NCBI RefSeq assembly: GCF_001544475.1
Contig: NZ_FCNW02000002.1
Location: 310,001-374,000, forward strand
Reading direction: 5' to 3'
DNA: 64,000 nt
Origin: Caballeronia humi
Lineage (GTDB): Bacteria > Pseudomonadota > Gammaproteobacteria > Burkholderiales > Burkholderiaceae
In this document: positions 52,306-60,702 of the stretch, piece after piece
How positions within the stretch are numbered: position 1 is the stretch's first letter
Layout of the letters: every line of letters starts with the position of its first letter
Notes under the pieces: model-generated
The model's input: only the letters and a program-made list of their open reading frames with translations
Databases searched by the model: none
Told to the model about the DNA's origin: nothing
Translations under genes and position numbers: made by a program

Positions 52306-52500
52306 CATTCGCAAGGGTTGCGCAGCGTCGAAAGCCAAAGCGCGTTATCTTCACGTACCGGACGCGCCGATTCCGTTCAAGAACGATGCGCGACGGCCAA
52401 AACACGCCGAACCCACGGAGCGCATGACATGCGCGCAGCGCGAGTCATGCGTCGGTATCGGCGAATCGAAAACAACGCGGTCTTCCTTGGAGAGTTCGTC

Positions 52501-52803
52501 ATGTCCCACATTCGCGTCGTTACAGCAGCTTTCGCATTGTCGATTGGCGTCGGTCTGGCATGGGCGCCCGTCGCGATGGCGCAAACCGCGGCGCCCGATG
52601 TCGCCGCGTCCACGTCGAAGGAAGCGCGCAAGGCCCAGCGCAAGGCCGCGCGGGCGAAGAAGAACGCTGAGCTGAAGGAACTCGAAAAGCAGGGCTATCA
52701 GCCGGGCGGCGATCAGCAAAATTATCCGCAGAACATCCAGGACGCGCAACGCAAGGTCGATGCGCAGAAGGCGGCGAAGGGCGCGGCGGCATCGGCGCCT
52801 TGA
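52501..52803 (+). CDS. DUF4148 domain exported protein
   Basis: 100 residues. Signal peptide MSHIRVVTAAFALSIGVGLAWAPVAMA, cleaved before QTAAP. Then a highly basic Lys/Arg/Ala stretch (STSKEARKAQRKAARAKKN) and the DUF4148 motif ELKELEKQGYQPGGDQQNYP, then QNIQDAQRKVDAQ. GGAGAG precedes the ATG at 52501. It shares the GYxP...YPxNxQxAQRxVDAQ core with the protein at 40334. Role unknown; the basic stretch might bind anionic surface polymers. Confidence 0.85.
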   Translation: MSHIRVVTAAFALSIGVGLAWAPVAMAQTAAPDVAASTSKEARKAQRKAARAKKNAELKELEKQGYQPGGDQQNYPQNIQDAQRKVDAQKAAKGAAASAP

Positions 52804-52826
52804 GTCTTCATCGTGGCTGATGTGCG

Positions 52827-52851
52827 AGACCCGCTGCGTGCGGGTCTTTTT
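52827..52851 (+). terminator. Terminator after the DUF4148 gene
   Basis: AGACCCGC (52827-52834) pairs with GCGGGTCT (52840-52847) around TGCGT, followed by TTTT. It abuts the end of the convergent SGNH hydrolase gene. Confidence 0.85.
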
Positions 52852-53566
52852 ATTGCGCCATCGCTCTTACTTTTTCAGCGAGCGCGCGGCCGAGCTTCTG
52901 TTGCGTCGCGCCGCTGAGATGCACGCCGTCGACGCCATCGGTCTGGATGACGGTGCCCGCATCGAAGAATTCGACATGCTGCTCCTTCGCGATCGCGGCG
53001 TACGCGCTCGCGAGTTCCCTCGATTTGTCGTCGGCGGTGGACCACGGATTTTCCGCGAGCGGCGGTGGAGCGACGACCAGCACCTTCGGGCTTTCACCGA
53101 GCGTGCTGATACCGCCGTGCATGTCCCGCACCATCCGCACGAGCTTGCCCATGCCTTCCGCGATGCGAGCGGGCGTGCGGTCGTATTGGGGATTGACGTC
53201 GTTGCTGCCGAGCATGATCACGACGACATCGAACGGCTGGCCGCGCGCGAGAATGCCGGGGAGCGCTTCGCTGCCATCGAGCGACGGCTGCTGCGCAGGG
53301 GCGTTGGGGATATCGATCGTGCGGCCGTTCAAGCCTTCCTCGGTCACGACGTAGCCTTTGCCGAGCGCCGTCTGCATCGCGATGGGCCAGCGCTCGACGG
53401 CGGGCAGGCGCTTGAGCTTGCCTTGCTTCGTTGGCTGCGCGCCCCACGTAAGCGAGTCGCCGAACGCGAGCACGCGCTTCAGTTCGTCGGCGTGCGCGGT
53501 GGCCGTGACGCCAACGGTCGCGACGAGCAGGATCATTGCAAGCGCGTGGCGCAGTAGCCTCGACAT
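52850..53566 (-). CDS. Exported SGNH/GDSL hydrolase (arylesterase-like)
   Basis: 238-residue secreted esterase. Signal peptide MSRLLRHALAMILLVATVGVTATAHA. Block I AFGDSLTWG holds the catalytic Ser; block III is MLGSNDVNP with the oxyanion Asn; block V DGVDGVHLS holds Asp and His. The spacing is normal for the TesA/arylesterase branch (PF13472). The upstream in-frame region up to 54109 is antisense to the thioesterase gene, so ATG at 53566, which begins the signal peptide, is the start. Confidence 0.88.
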   Translation of the reverse strand: MSRLLRHALAMILLVATVGVTATAHADELKRVLAFGDSLTWGAQPTKQGKLKRLPAVERWPIAMQTALGKGYVVTEEGLNGRTIDIPNAPAQQPSLDGSEALPGILARGQPFDVVVIMLGSNDVNPQYDRTPARIAEGMGKLVRMVRDMHGGISTLGESPKVLVVAPPPLAENPWSTADDKSRELASAYAAIAKEQHVEFFDAGTVIQTDGVDGVHLSGATQQKLGRALAEKVRAMAQ

Positions 53567-53746
53567 GTTGTTCTCCGTTTTCGCGCGCCATGAGGCGGTG
53601 TGTCGATGTAAGGGCGGTGAAGGCAACGGCCGCTGCGAAGTCCGCCGACAGTATGACCGACGGCCGGTTTCGCCGCCAGTCGATGGGCGTTCTGGCGGGT
53701 ATTGGGAAACTGATGGAACATCGCGGTTTGCACATCGGAGAAGAAC

Positions 53747-54136
53747 ATGGCGCATCTCGATCTCGACAACCCGTTCCTCGAATCGCTCGGCGCGACGCTC
53801 ACCGGCTGGCGCGCGGGCTACGCCGAGTTCACGATGCCGGTGCTCGCCGCGCATCTGAACCGGCAGCGCACGCTGCAAGGCGGCGCGATCGCCACGCTGC
53901 TCGATGCGGCGTGCGGATATGCGGGGCTGCATACCGAAGGCGACACGCCGTTGCATGCGTTCACGCTGTCGCTGACGGTGAATTACCTCGATCGCGGATT
54001 GGGGGAGAAGGTCGTCGCGAAGGGGTTCCTCGAACGGCAGGGACGGTCGATCTACTTTTGCCGTGGGGAGGCGTGGATCGATGACAGGCTGCTCATCGCG
54101 AGCGCGCAAGGGACGTTCAAGTATGCGCGGGGGTAG
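53747..54136 (+). CDS. PaaI-like hotdog thioesterase
   Basis: 129-residue hotdog-fold acyl-CoA thioesterase (PF03061). The helix-strand core is RTLQGGAIATLLDAACGYAGLH with the catalytic region GG...D, followed by LSLTVNYLDRG and FLERQGRSIYFCRGEAW. Relatives release free acids from aromatic or medium-chain CoA esters that would otherwise trap CoA. Its 3' end overlaps the convergent AbiEii-like gene by 20 bases. Confidence 0.85.
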   Translation: MAHLDLDNPFLESLGATLTGWRAGYAEFTMPVLAAHLNRQRTLQGGAIATLLDAACGYAGLHTEGDTPLHAFTLSLTVNYLDRGLGEKVVAKGFLERQGRSIYFCRGEAWIDDRLLIASAQGTFKYARG

Positions 54137-55001
54137 GCATCACGGAAACGAACCCGCGCCGGAAAGCGTTGAAGAGCAGTTGCTTGCGGCCTGGGGTGTC
54201 GTCGGCGAGGAAGAGCGCGCCTGGCTCGAGCATATGCCTGAAGATGAGCGGCGCGTTGGTGGCGGGCGCGAGCGCTTCGAGTAGCTGTACGCGCGTGGCA
54301 TCGACGGCGACGGCGGCGGTGTCGCGGCCGAGCAGCGCGGATGCGGCGAGCGTGGCGTCGTAGTCGTAATGCTCCATGACTTCGATCCCCTCTTCATACA
54401 TGCGATCCTGATTGCCGGCCTCGAAGTACCAGCGCATCAAAACGAAGAGGTCGGTCGCATCCTTTCTCGACTCATGATGACGGTCGCGCCAGGCAAGAAT
54501 CTTCAGCATCGCGAGCGACGGGAGCGATGCCACCGGCACCGTAAAGTCCTTTTCGATTTCGACATGCAACGCCGCATGCAACGCCTCGGGAAAACCGGAC
54601 ACGTTCAGGCGGATGGCATCGTCGGGCGGCCAGGCGATTTCGTTGGCAGCGTTCTGGATGCCGCCAAATGGCACCATGTCGAGATACATCTGCTCCGTGC
54701 CGCTTTCCCTGTAGTAAAGTCGGTGCGGCTGGTCGCGACGTTCACTGAAAACGCCCGTCGCGATCAACCGTTCCCGCAACGCCGCGTGATTTGCCCACGC
54801 CTCGATGCTCACACCGATATCGATATCGACCGTCGCGCGCTCGGGATCGATTCCGTGCACATGCGTCAGCACGATGTCCCGCGCGGTCGCGCCGCCGATG
54901 AACCAGTCGAGCGAGCCATCGCGCGCGGCGTCGTTCACGTGGCGGAGCGGGGACACCGCGAGCGGGTCGAGCGGACGGTCGTTACGGATTTTGAGCGGCA
55001 A
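54117..55001 (-). CDS. AbiEii-like nucleotidyltransferase (toxin of a type IV TA-like pair)
   Basis: 294-residue protein of the AbiEii/AbiGii nucleotidyltransferase family. N-terminal NTase motif: FIGGATARDI (residues 34-43) followed by ATVDIDIGV with the metal-binding Asp59 and Asp61. A later block, LAMLKILAWRDRHHESRKDATDLFVL, matches the conserved Lys and Arg/Asp region of AbiEii. In known AbiE systems the NTase arrests growth by modifying tRNA, and its partner represses the operon. It overlaps its partner gene by 20 bases, so the two are coupled. No secretion signal. Confidence 0.8.
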   Translation of the reverse strand: MPLKIRNDRPLDPLAVSPLRHVNDAARDGSLDWFIGGATARDIVLTHVHGIDPERATVDIDIGVSIEAWANHAALRERLIATGVFSERRDQPHRLYYRESGTEQMYLDMVPFGGIQNAANEIAWPPDDAIRLNVSGFPEALHAALHVEIEKDFTVPVASLPSLAMLKILAWRDRHHESRKDATDLFVLMRWYFEAGNQDRMYEEGIEVMEHYDYDATLAASALLGRDTAAVAVDATRVQLLEALAPATNAPLIFRHMLEPGALFLADDTPGRKQLLFNAFRRGFVSVMPTPAHT

Positions 55002-55995
55002 GATACTGGTCCCGTATGAGGCGCGCGGTTTCGATGTTGCGCGAGTCGCCGCTCGCCATCAGTTCGGCGTACACGAGCAGCGGATGAACGACGTCGGGCG
55101 GGATGCCCTCCGGTGCCGGAATATCGGCGAACGCTGCGACGAACTCGATCGGTCCCGCATCGTCCTTCCTCAGCCTGCCTTGCGCAATGAGGCTTTTAGG
55201 CACGGCGCCGTGGCAATGGATCGTCGCGGTCGCGGGCTTCAGGTAGCCGGTCAGCTTCGCCGCCGCGATCTCGCCACCCCATTGGCAGCCGGAATGACGA
55301 ATGTCGATCGTCTTCCACCACTCCGGATTCGCCGCGCTGAAACGCCCGAGCGAATGACGCAGCCGGGCGGGATAGAGCATCGTCCACTCGTCGATCAGGC
55401 GATCGGGTGAGACGAGCGTGAGATGAAGGTCGTCGAGCCGCACGGCCATGCCGCGCGCGATCAGGTCGCTCACCACCTGCTGGACCGTGCCGAGACTGAC
55501 CTTCGACGCCTCGGCGATGGATCGGTACGTGGCCTGCAGCAGACGCGTGTCGGCGAGCAGGGCGAATACGACCTGCAGGCCCTTCGCGGTCCACGCCTTC
55601 GCCTTGTGGCGGCCTTTCGCCTGTGCCCGGGTACGCGGATGGCCGCTGATGAACACAATCCCGCCGCCTCCTTTGACATAGGCGTTGCCGGACAGATCCA
55701 TCGCGGCGATGCCAAGTTCGCGGCAACGGCCTAGCATTTCGGCTGAGAGATAAGTCGACACGAGCAGCACTTCCTTGTCTTGCGCGACCGGGTCGAGGCG
55801 GCTGTGCCGGTCTATGGTCGGTACAACCGCCACAGGCAATCGCAGCGATGCCCCGCCCGGAAAATCGATTTGCATGCTGACGTCTTGCGGTCCACCCGGG
55901 CCGGGATGAACGATGGCGCTCACGCCCGCGCCCGCGCTTTCGGTAAAGGCCTGCGCCGCCTGCTGGATGATCGGATCGATGGTCGCCGCTGGCAT
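54982..55995 (-). CDS. AbiEi-family antitoxin/transcriptional regulator
   Basis: 337-residue protein resembling the PF09952-type AbiEi antitoxins. N-terminal domain: VLLVSTYLSAEMLGRCRELGIAAMDLSGNAYV, where the MDLSGNAY core is the family hallmark. Middle winged HTH: GLQVVFALLADTRLLQATYRSIAEASKVSLGTVQQVVSDLIARGMAVR. C-terminal domain: LIDEWTMLYPARLRHSLGRF ... HPLLVYAELMASGDSRNIETARLIRDQYL. It precedes the NTase, as in AbiE operons, and inverted repeats lie in its promoter region, so autorepression is expected. Confidence 0.8.
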   Translation of the reverse strand: MPAATIDPIIQQAAQAFTESAGAGVSAIVHPGPGGPQDVSMQIDFPGGASLRLPVAVVPTIDRHSRLDPVAQDKEVLLVSTYLSAEMLGRCRELGIAAMDLSGNAYVKGGGGIVFISGHPRTRAQAKGRHKAKAWTAKGLQVVFALLADTRLLQATYRSIAEASKVSLGTVQQVVSDLIARGMAVRLDDLHLTLVSPDRLIDEWTMLYPARLRHSLGRFSAANPEWWKTIDIRHSGCQWGGEIAAAKLTGYLKPATATIHCHGAVPKSLIAQGRLRKDDAGPIEFVAAFADIPAPEGIPPDVVHPLLVYAELMASGDSRNIETARLIRDQYLAAQNP

Positions 55996-56038
55996 GGCCG
56001 ATATTGGCTTCGCGCTTAGCTTGTTCAGTATCTTCGTA

Positions 56039-56077
56039 GTGTATACGTTACGTGAACACGGCGCAAATCGTATACAC
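56039..56077. promoter_or_regulatory. Inverted repeats upstream of the AbiEi-like gene
   Basis: GTGTATACG (56039-56047) and CGTATACAC (56069-56077) are perfect 9-base inverted repeats set 30 bases apart, about three helical turns. Each contains the palindrome GTATAC. They lie in the 115-base gap between AbiEi (minus) and LysR (plus) and could be the AbiEi operator. Confidence 0.6.
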
Positions 56078-56110
56078 CGCCGCTCACCGCATTCGAGTCA
56101 CAATAGCCGC

Positions 56111-57031
56111 ATGGCCGCCAAAAACCTCCTTCGCCGCCTCGATCTCACCACACTGCAACTTTTCCTCGCGATCTTCGAGGAAGGCACCCTCACACGCGCA
56201 GCCGAGCGCGAGGCGATCGCGGTCTCCGCAGCGAGCAAGCGGCTGCTCGAACTCGAACAGGCCGTCGGCGCGGTCCTCTTCGAGCGCAAGGCGCGCGGCA
56301 TGGACCTCACGCCCGCCGGCGAAACGCTCCTGCACCACGCACGCCGCGTGTTGCGCGATATCGAGAACATCGGCATCGAACTGGCCGAGCACGCGACCGG
56401 CGTGCGCGGCTACGTGCGGATGATGGCGAACCTCTCGGCGATCGTCGAGTTCCTGCCGGAAGACCTGCGCGCGTTCCTCTCGGTCCACGACCAGATCAAG
56501 ATCGATCTGGAGGAGCGGCCGAGCGGCGGCATCATCGAGGCGGTGGCGGACAGTCTCGCGGACCTCGGCATCTGTTCCGGCGATGCCGACACGCGCGGCC
56601 TTCAGGCGACCCACTATCGCCACGACCGCCTCGTGATCGTGATGCGCAGCGACCACGCGCTCGCGAACCGCGAACGCATTCGCTTCGCGGAAACGCTCGA
56701 CAGCGACCACGTCGGCCTGCATTCCGCGAGCTCGATCAACATGCGCACGCATCTCGCCGCGCGGCAGGCTGGCCGTGCGCTCCGGCTGCGCATCCACGTG
56801 CCCGGCTTCGATGCCGTCTGCCGCATGGTGCAGGCCGGCATGGGCGTCGGCGTCCTGCCGTTCGACGTATTTCGGGCGCTCGGCCGCCCGCTCGGCCTCA
56901 CCGCCGTGACGCTCGACGAAGACTGGGCCGAGCGCAGCCTCATCATCGTCGTGCGCGACGAAAGTGCGCTCTCGCCCGTGAGCCGCCTGCTGTTCGATCA
57001 CCTGCGCACGGTCGAAGCGAACGGCGTCTGA
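56111..57031 (+). CDS. LysR-family transcriptional regulator
   Basis: 306 residues. HTH: RRLDLTTLQLFLAIFEEGTLTRAAEREAIAVSAASKRLLELEQAVGAVLFERKARGMDLTPAG; effector domain from VRGYVRMMANLSAIVEFLP. ATG at 56111 is chosen because the HTH starts about 10 residues later; upstream frame sequence crosses the AbiEi promoter. It precedes the CoA-transferase operon in the same direction, 107 bases away, and most likely regulates it. Confidence 0.9.
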   Translation: MAAKNLLRRLDLTTLQLFLAIFEEGTLTRAAEREAIAVSAASKRLLELEQAVGAVLFERKARGMDLTPAGETLLHHARRVLRDIENIGIELAEHATGVRGYVRMMANLSAIVEFLPEDLRAFLSVHDQIKIDLEERPSGGIIEAVADSLADLGICSGDADTRGLQATHYRHDRLVIVMRSDHALANRERIRFAETLDSDHVGLHSASSINMRTHLAARQAGRALRLRIHVPGFDAVCRMVQAGMGVGVLPFDVFRALGRPLGLTAVTLDEDWAERSLIIVVRDESALSPVSRLLFDHLRTVEANGV

Positions 57032-57138
57032 CACGAGCGTTCGCCATCCGCGAACGGTCCTTGCCGAAATGCGGTTGGACACTGCCGCGCACCGCTCTTA
57101 ATCTGCTCCCATACCAGACCAACACGGAGACAGGCACC

Positions 57139-58332
57139 ATGAGCGGACCCCTTCAGGGCATCAAGGTCATCGAGATCGGAACGCTGATCGCCGCACCGTT
57201 CGCCGCGCGCATGCTCGCGGAATTCGGCGCGGAAGTCATCAAGATCGAAGCGCCCAAAACAGGCGATCCCCTTCGCAAATGGCGAAAGCTGCATGAAGGG
57301 ACGTCGCTCTGGTGGTATCTCCAGTCGCGCAACAAGAAGTCGGTGTGCGTGAACCTGAAGTCGCCCGATGGCATCGATGTCGTGAAGAAACTCGCAGCGG
57401 ATGCCGACATCGTCATCGAAAACCTGCGGCCTGGCGCGCTGGAAAAGCTCGGGATCGGCTGGGACGTGCTGCACGCGATCAACCCGAAGCTCACGATGGT
57501 CCGCATCTCCGGCTACGGCCAGTCGGGTCCGTATCGCGACCGGCCGGGCTTCGGCGCGATCGGAGAGGCGATGGGCGGCATCCGCTACACGACGGGCGAC
57601 GAAGAAGGCCTGCCGGCGCGCGTCGGCGTGAGTCTCGGCGATTCGCTCGCGTCGCTGCACGGCGTGATCGGCGCGCTGATGTCGGTGCTGCGCGTGAAGA
57701 CCGGGCAGGGCGAGGGACAAGTGGTCGATGTGTCGCTCGTCGAGAGCGTCTTCAACCTGATGGAAAGCCTCGTGCCCGAATACGATCTGCTCGGCCATGT
57801 GCGAGAAAGGAGCGGCGGCGCGCTGCCGGGCATCGCGCCTTCGAACACGTATCGCACGGAGGACGGCGGCTTCGTCGTGATCGCGGGCAACAGCGATCCG
57901 ATCTACAAGCGCCTGATGCACGTGATCGGCCGCGCCGATCTCGCCGACGATCCCGCGCTCGCCCACAACGACGGCCGCGCACTGCAAAGCGCGATGCTCG
58001 ACGAAGCGATCACCGCGTGGACCTCGCACCATTCGATCGACGACGTGCTCGCCATTCTCGAACGCGAGGAAGTGCCATCCGGGCGCATTTATTCGGTGGC
58101 GGACATCGTCGCCGATCCGCACTACCAGGCGCGCGAGATGCTGCTGAACGCGAGCCTGCCGGGCGGCGCGTCGGTGAAGATGCCGGGCATCGTGCCGAAG
58201 CTCTCCGATACTCCGGGCGAAGTCCACTGGCAAGGCCCGACGCTCGGCGAACACACGAGCGACGTGCTGGCTTCGCTCGGCTTCGATGCAACCGACGTCG
58301 AGCGCCTGCGCGCCGAAGGAGCGGTGCAATGA
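57139..58332 (+). CDS. Family III (CaiB/BaiF) CoA-transferase
   Basis: 397-residue enzyme that moves CoA from a donor such as succinyl-CoA to a carboxylic acid (PF02515). Family segments: GIKVIEIGTLIAAPFAARMLAEFGAEVIKIE, SVCVNLKSPDG, VIENLRPGALEKLG, and GYGQSGPYRDRPGFGAIGEAMGG. In formyl-CoA transferase the catalytic Asp lies in the last segment, where this protein appears to have Gly. ATG at 57139. Its stop overlaps the HMG-CoA-lyase-like gene (ATGA), so it likely activates that enzyme's substrate, a 3-hydroxy-3-methyl dicarboxylic acid. Confidence 0.88.
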   Translation: MSGPLQGIKVIEIGTLIAAPFAARMLAEFGAEVIKIEAPKTGDPLRKWRKLHEGTSLWWYLQSRNKKSVCVNLKSPDGIDVVKKLAADADIVIENLRPGALEKLGIGWDVLHAINPKLTMVRISGYGQSGPYRDRPGFGAIGEAMGGIRYTTGDEEGLPARVGVSLGDSLASLHGVIGALMSVLRVKTGQGEGQVVDVSLVESVFNLMESLVPEYDLLGHVRERSGGALPGIAPSNTYRTEDGGFVVIAGNSDPIYKRLMHVIGRADLADDPALAHNDGRALQSAMLDEAITAWTSHHSIDDVLAILEREEVPSGRIYSVADIVADPHYQAREMLLNASLPGGASVKMPGIVPKLSDTPGEVHWQGPTLGEHTSDVLASLGFDATDVERLRAEGAVQ

Positions 58333-59270
58333 ACCGCGACTATTCGCATCGACTGATCGTTCAGGAAGTGGCGCCGCGCGATGGCTTGCAGATCGAACCG
58401 ACGTGGGTCCAGACCAACGACAAGATCGCGCTGATCGACAACCTCTCCGCGTGCGGCTTCACGCGCATCGAAGCGGGTTCGTTCGTGTCGCCCAAGGCGA
58501 TCCCCGCGTTGCGCGACGGCGACGAAGTCTTCAACCGCATCGGCCGCCGTCCGGGCGTGATCTACGTCGCGCTGATCCCGAACGCGAAGGGCGCCGAGCG
58601 CGCGCTCGCCGCTCACGCCGACGAACTCAACCTCGTGATGTCCGCGAGCCAGACGCACAACCGCGCGAACATGCGCATGAGCTGCGAGGCATCGCTCGCG
58701 GGCTTCGGCGACATCGTGCGGCTTGTGAAAGGCACTACGGTCCGCCTCAATGCGACCGTCGCGACGGCGTTCGGCTGCCCGTTCGAAGGACGCATCGACG
58801 AGGCGCGCGTGCTCGATATCGTCGATACGTATCGCGAGATGGGCATGCAGGGCATCACGCTCGCCGACACGACCGGCATGGCGAATCCGCGTCAGGTGGA
58901 GCGGCTCGTTTCACGCGTGCTCGAACGTGTGAGTGCCGATGCGCTCACGCTGCACTTTCACAACACGCGCGGACTGGGTCTCGCGAACGTGCTCGCCGCC
59001 TACGATGCCGGCGCGCGACGCTTCGACGCGGCGCTCGGCGGCCTCGGCGGATGTCCGTTCGCGCCGGGTGCATCGGGCAACATCTGCACCGAAGACCTCG
59101 TGAACCTGTGCGACGAGATGAGCATTCCGAACGGCATCGATCTGCCGAAGCTGATCGACCTGTCGCGCGCGTTGCCCGCGCTCGTCGGCCACGACGTGCC
59201 CGGCCAGCTCGCCAAGGCGGGACGCAATTGCGACCTGCATGCGGCACCGGACTACGTCCGCACCATCTGA
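58329..59270 (+). CDS. Hydroxymethylglutaryl-CoA lyase-like enzyme
   Basis: 313-residue aldolase-type lyase of the HMGL-like family. The start VQEVAPRDGLQIEPTWVQTNDK supplies the metal-binding Asp, and the signature GGLGGCPFAPGASGN carries the catalytic Cys. HVGH-like metal histidines are seen in LHFHNTRGLG. It cleaves 3-hydroxy-3-methylglutaryl-CoA, or a close analogue, to acetyl-CoA and a keto acid. The ATG is defined by the overlap with the CoA-transferase gene. Together with the transferase it forms an activate-then-cleave pathway. Confidence 0.9.
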   Translation: MNRDYSHRLIVQEVAPRDGLQIEPTWVQTNDKIALIDNLSACGFTRIEAGSFVSPKAIPALRDGDEVFNRIGRRPGVIYVALIPNAKGAERALAAHADELNLVMSASQTHNRANMRMSCEASLAGFGDIVRLVKGTTVRLNATVATAFGCPFEGRIDEARVLDIVDTYREMGMQGITLADTTGMANPRQVERLVSRVLERVSADALTLHFHNTRGLGLANVLAAYDAGARRFDAALGGLGGCPFAPGASGNICTEDLVNLCDEMSIPNGIDLPKLIDLSRALPALVGHDVPGQLAKAGRNCDLHAAPDYVRTI

Positions 59271-59338
59271 CATTTTTCAAACCTCATCAACACACATTCG
59301 ACCGGACGGCTCAGGGCCAGTCCGGCGTGGAGACGATC

Positions 59339-60670
59339 ATGAGCGATCTGGGCGCAGTATCGGCGGCGAGTCATCCGCTAACCAAGGAGAACACGGCCGA
59401 CATCATCCGCAAGGTGGCGTGGCGGCTGATGCCGCTCATCATGCTTTGCTATCTGTTCGCATTCTTCGACCGCATCAACATCAGCTTCGCGAAGTTCCAG
59501 CTGCAAAGCGATCTCGGTTTCAGCGATACCGCCTATGGTCTCGGCGCGAGTCTCTTCGTGATCGGCTATGTGATCTTCGAGGTTCCGAGCAACCTGATGC
59601 TCTACAAGGTCGGCGCGCGCAAGTGGATCGCGCGCATCATGATTTCGTGGGGACTTGCCACGACGATGATGGTCTTCGTCAATAACGAATGGCAGTTCTA
59701 CGGGCTGCGTTTCATCATCGGCGCGATGGAGGCGGGGTTTGCGCCGGGCGTGCTGTATTACCTCACGCTGTGGTTCCCGGCGAGTTATCGCGGACGTATC
59801 ACGTCGCTCCTGTTTCTCGCGTCGGCGTTCTCGGGGCTGGTTGGCGCGCCGCTGTCGGGTCTCGTGCTCGGGCATATGAACGGTGTGCTCGGCATGCCGG
59901 GATGGCACTGGCTCTTTCTGCTCGGCGGCTTGCCCTGCGTGGCGCTCGGGATTCTCGTGCTGAAGGTGCTCAAGGATCGCATCGACGATGCGGGCTGGCT
60001 CAGTGCATCGGAGAAGACGTATCTGAAGAGCCAGATCGCATCGCAAAGCAAGCCGGCGCCCGGCGGACATTCGCTCTTCGGCGCGATCAAGACGCCCGGC
60101 TTTCTTACGCTCGGATTGATCTACTTCCTGATTCAGGTCGCGTCGTATGGGCTCAACTTCTGGGCACCGCATTTGATCCGCACCGCAGGCACGAACAATC
60201 CGACGATCATCGGTCTTCTCACCGCCGTGCCGTACGTGTGCGGGGCGATCTGCATGGTCGTGGTCGGTCGCATGTCGGATAACTCCGGCGAGCGTCGCAA
60301 GTTCGTGTGCGGTTTGCTGCTGATGGCGGCGGTCGGCTTCTTCGCGGCAGGCCTCTTCGACAAGCAGACGACGTTGCTCATCGTTGCGCTGGGCGTGATG
60401 GGCGCGGGTGTCGTTGCCGCGATCCCGGCGTTCTGGGCGTTGCCGCCGAAGCTCCTGACGGGCGCGGGCGCTGCGGGCGGTATCGCGTTGATCAACACGC
60501 TCGGGCAGCTCGGCGGCATCGTGAGCCCGGTGATGGTGGGACGTATTCGCGACCTCACGGGCAGCACGACACCCGCGCTCTATGCGATCGGTTGCATGAG
60601 CGTGGTGTGTGCGCTGATCCTGATGTTCGGCTTGCCGCAGTCGCTCAGGCAGAAGGAACGCGCGGAGTGA
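59339..60670 (+). CDS. MFS transporter, anion:cation symporter family
   Basis: 443-residue twelve-helix carrier. The start LMPLIMLCYLFAFFDRINISFAKFQLQSDLGFSD is the ACS family signature; GARKWIARIMISWG is loop 2-3. ATG at 59339. It is third in the LysR-linked operon (68 bases after the lyase gene) and probably imports the acid that the CoA-transferase activates. It is paralogous to the carrier at 25405-26730, with which it shares most signature segments. Confidence 0.88.
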   Translation: MSDLGAVSAASHPLTKENTADIIRKVAWRLMPLIMLCYLFAFFDRINISFAKFQLQSDLGFSDTAYGLGASLFVIGYVIFEVPSNLMLYKVGARKWIARIMISWGLATTMMVFVNNEWQFYGLRFIIGAMEAGFAPGVLYYLTLWFPASYRGRITSLLFLASAFSGLVGAPLSGLVLGHMNGVLGMPGWHWLFLLGGLPCVALGILVLKVLKDRIDDAGWLSASEKTYLKSQIASQSKPAPGGHSLFGAIKTPGFLTLGLIYFLIQVASYGLNFWAPHLIRTAGTNNPTIIGLLTAVPYVCGAICMVVVGRMSDNSGERRKFVCGLLLMAAVGFFAAGLFDKQTTLLIVALGVMGAGVVAAIPAFWALPPKLLTGAGAAGGIALINTLGQLGGIVSPVMVGRIRDLTGSTTPALYAIGCMSVVCALILMFGLPQSLRQKERAE

Positions 60671-60675
60671 TCGAG

Positions 60676-60702
60676 AACGCCCCGCGCGAGATGCGGGGCG
60701 TT
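60676..60702. terminator. Bidirectional hairpin between the MFS and phosphoketolase genes
   Basis: AACGCCCCGC (60676-60685) pairs perfectly with GCGGGGCGTT (60693-60702) around a 7-base loop. It overlaps the phosphoketolase stop codon (60701-60703). T-runs are weak, but the stem sits between two convergent genes. Confidence 0.6.
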
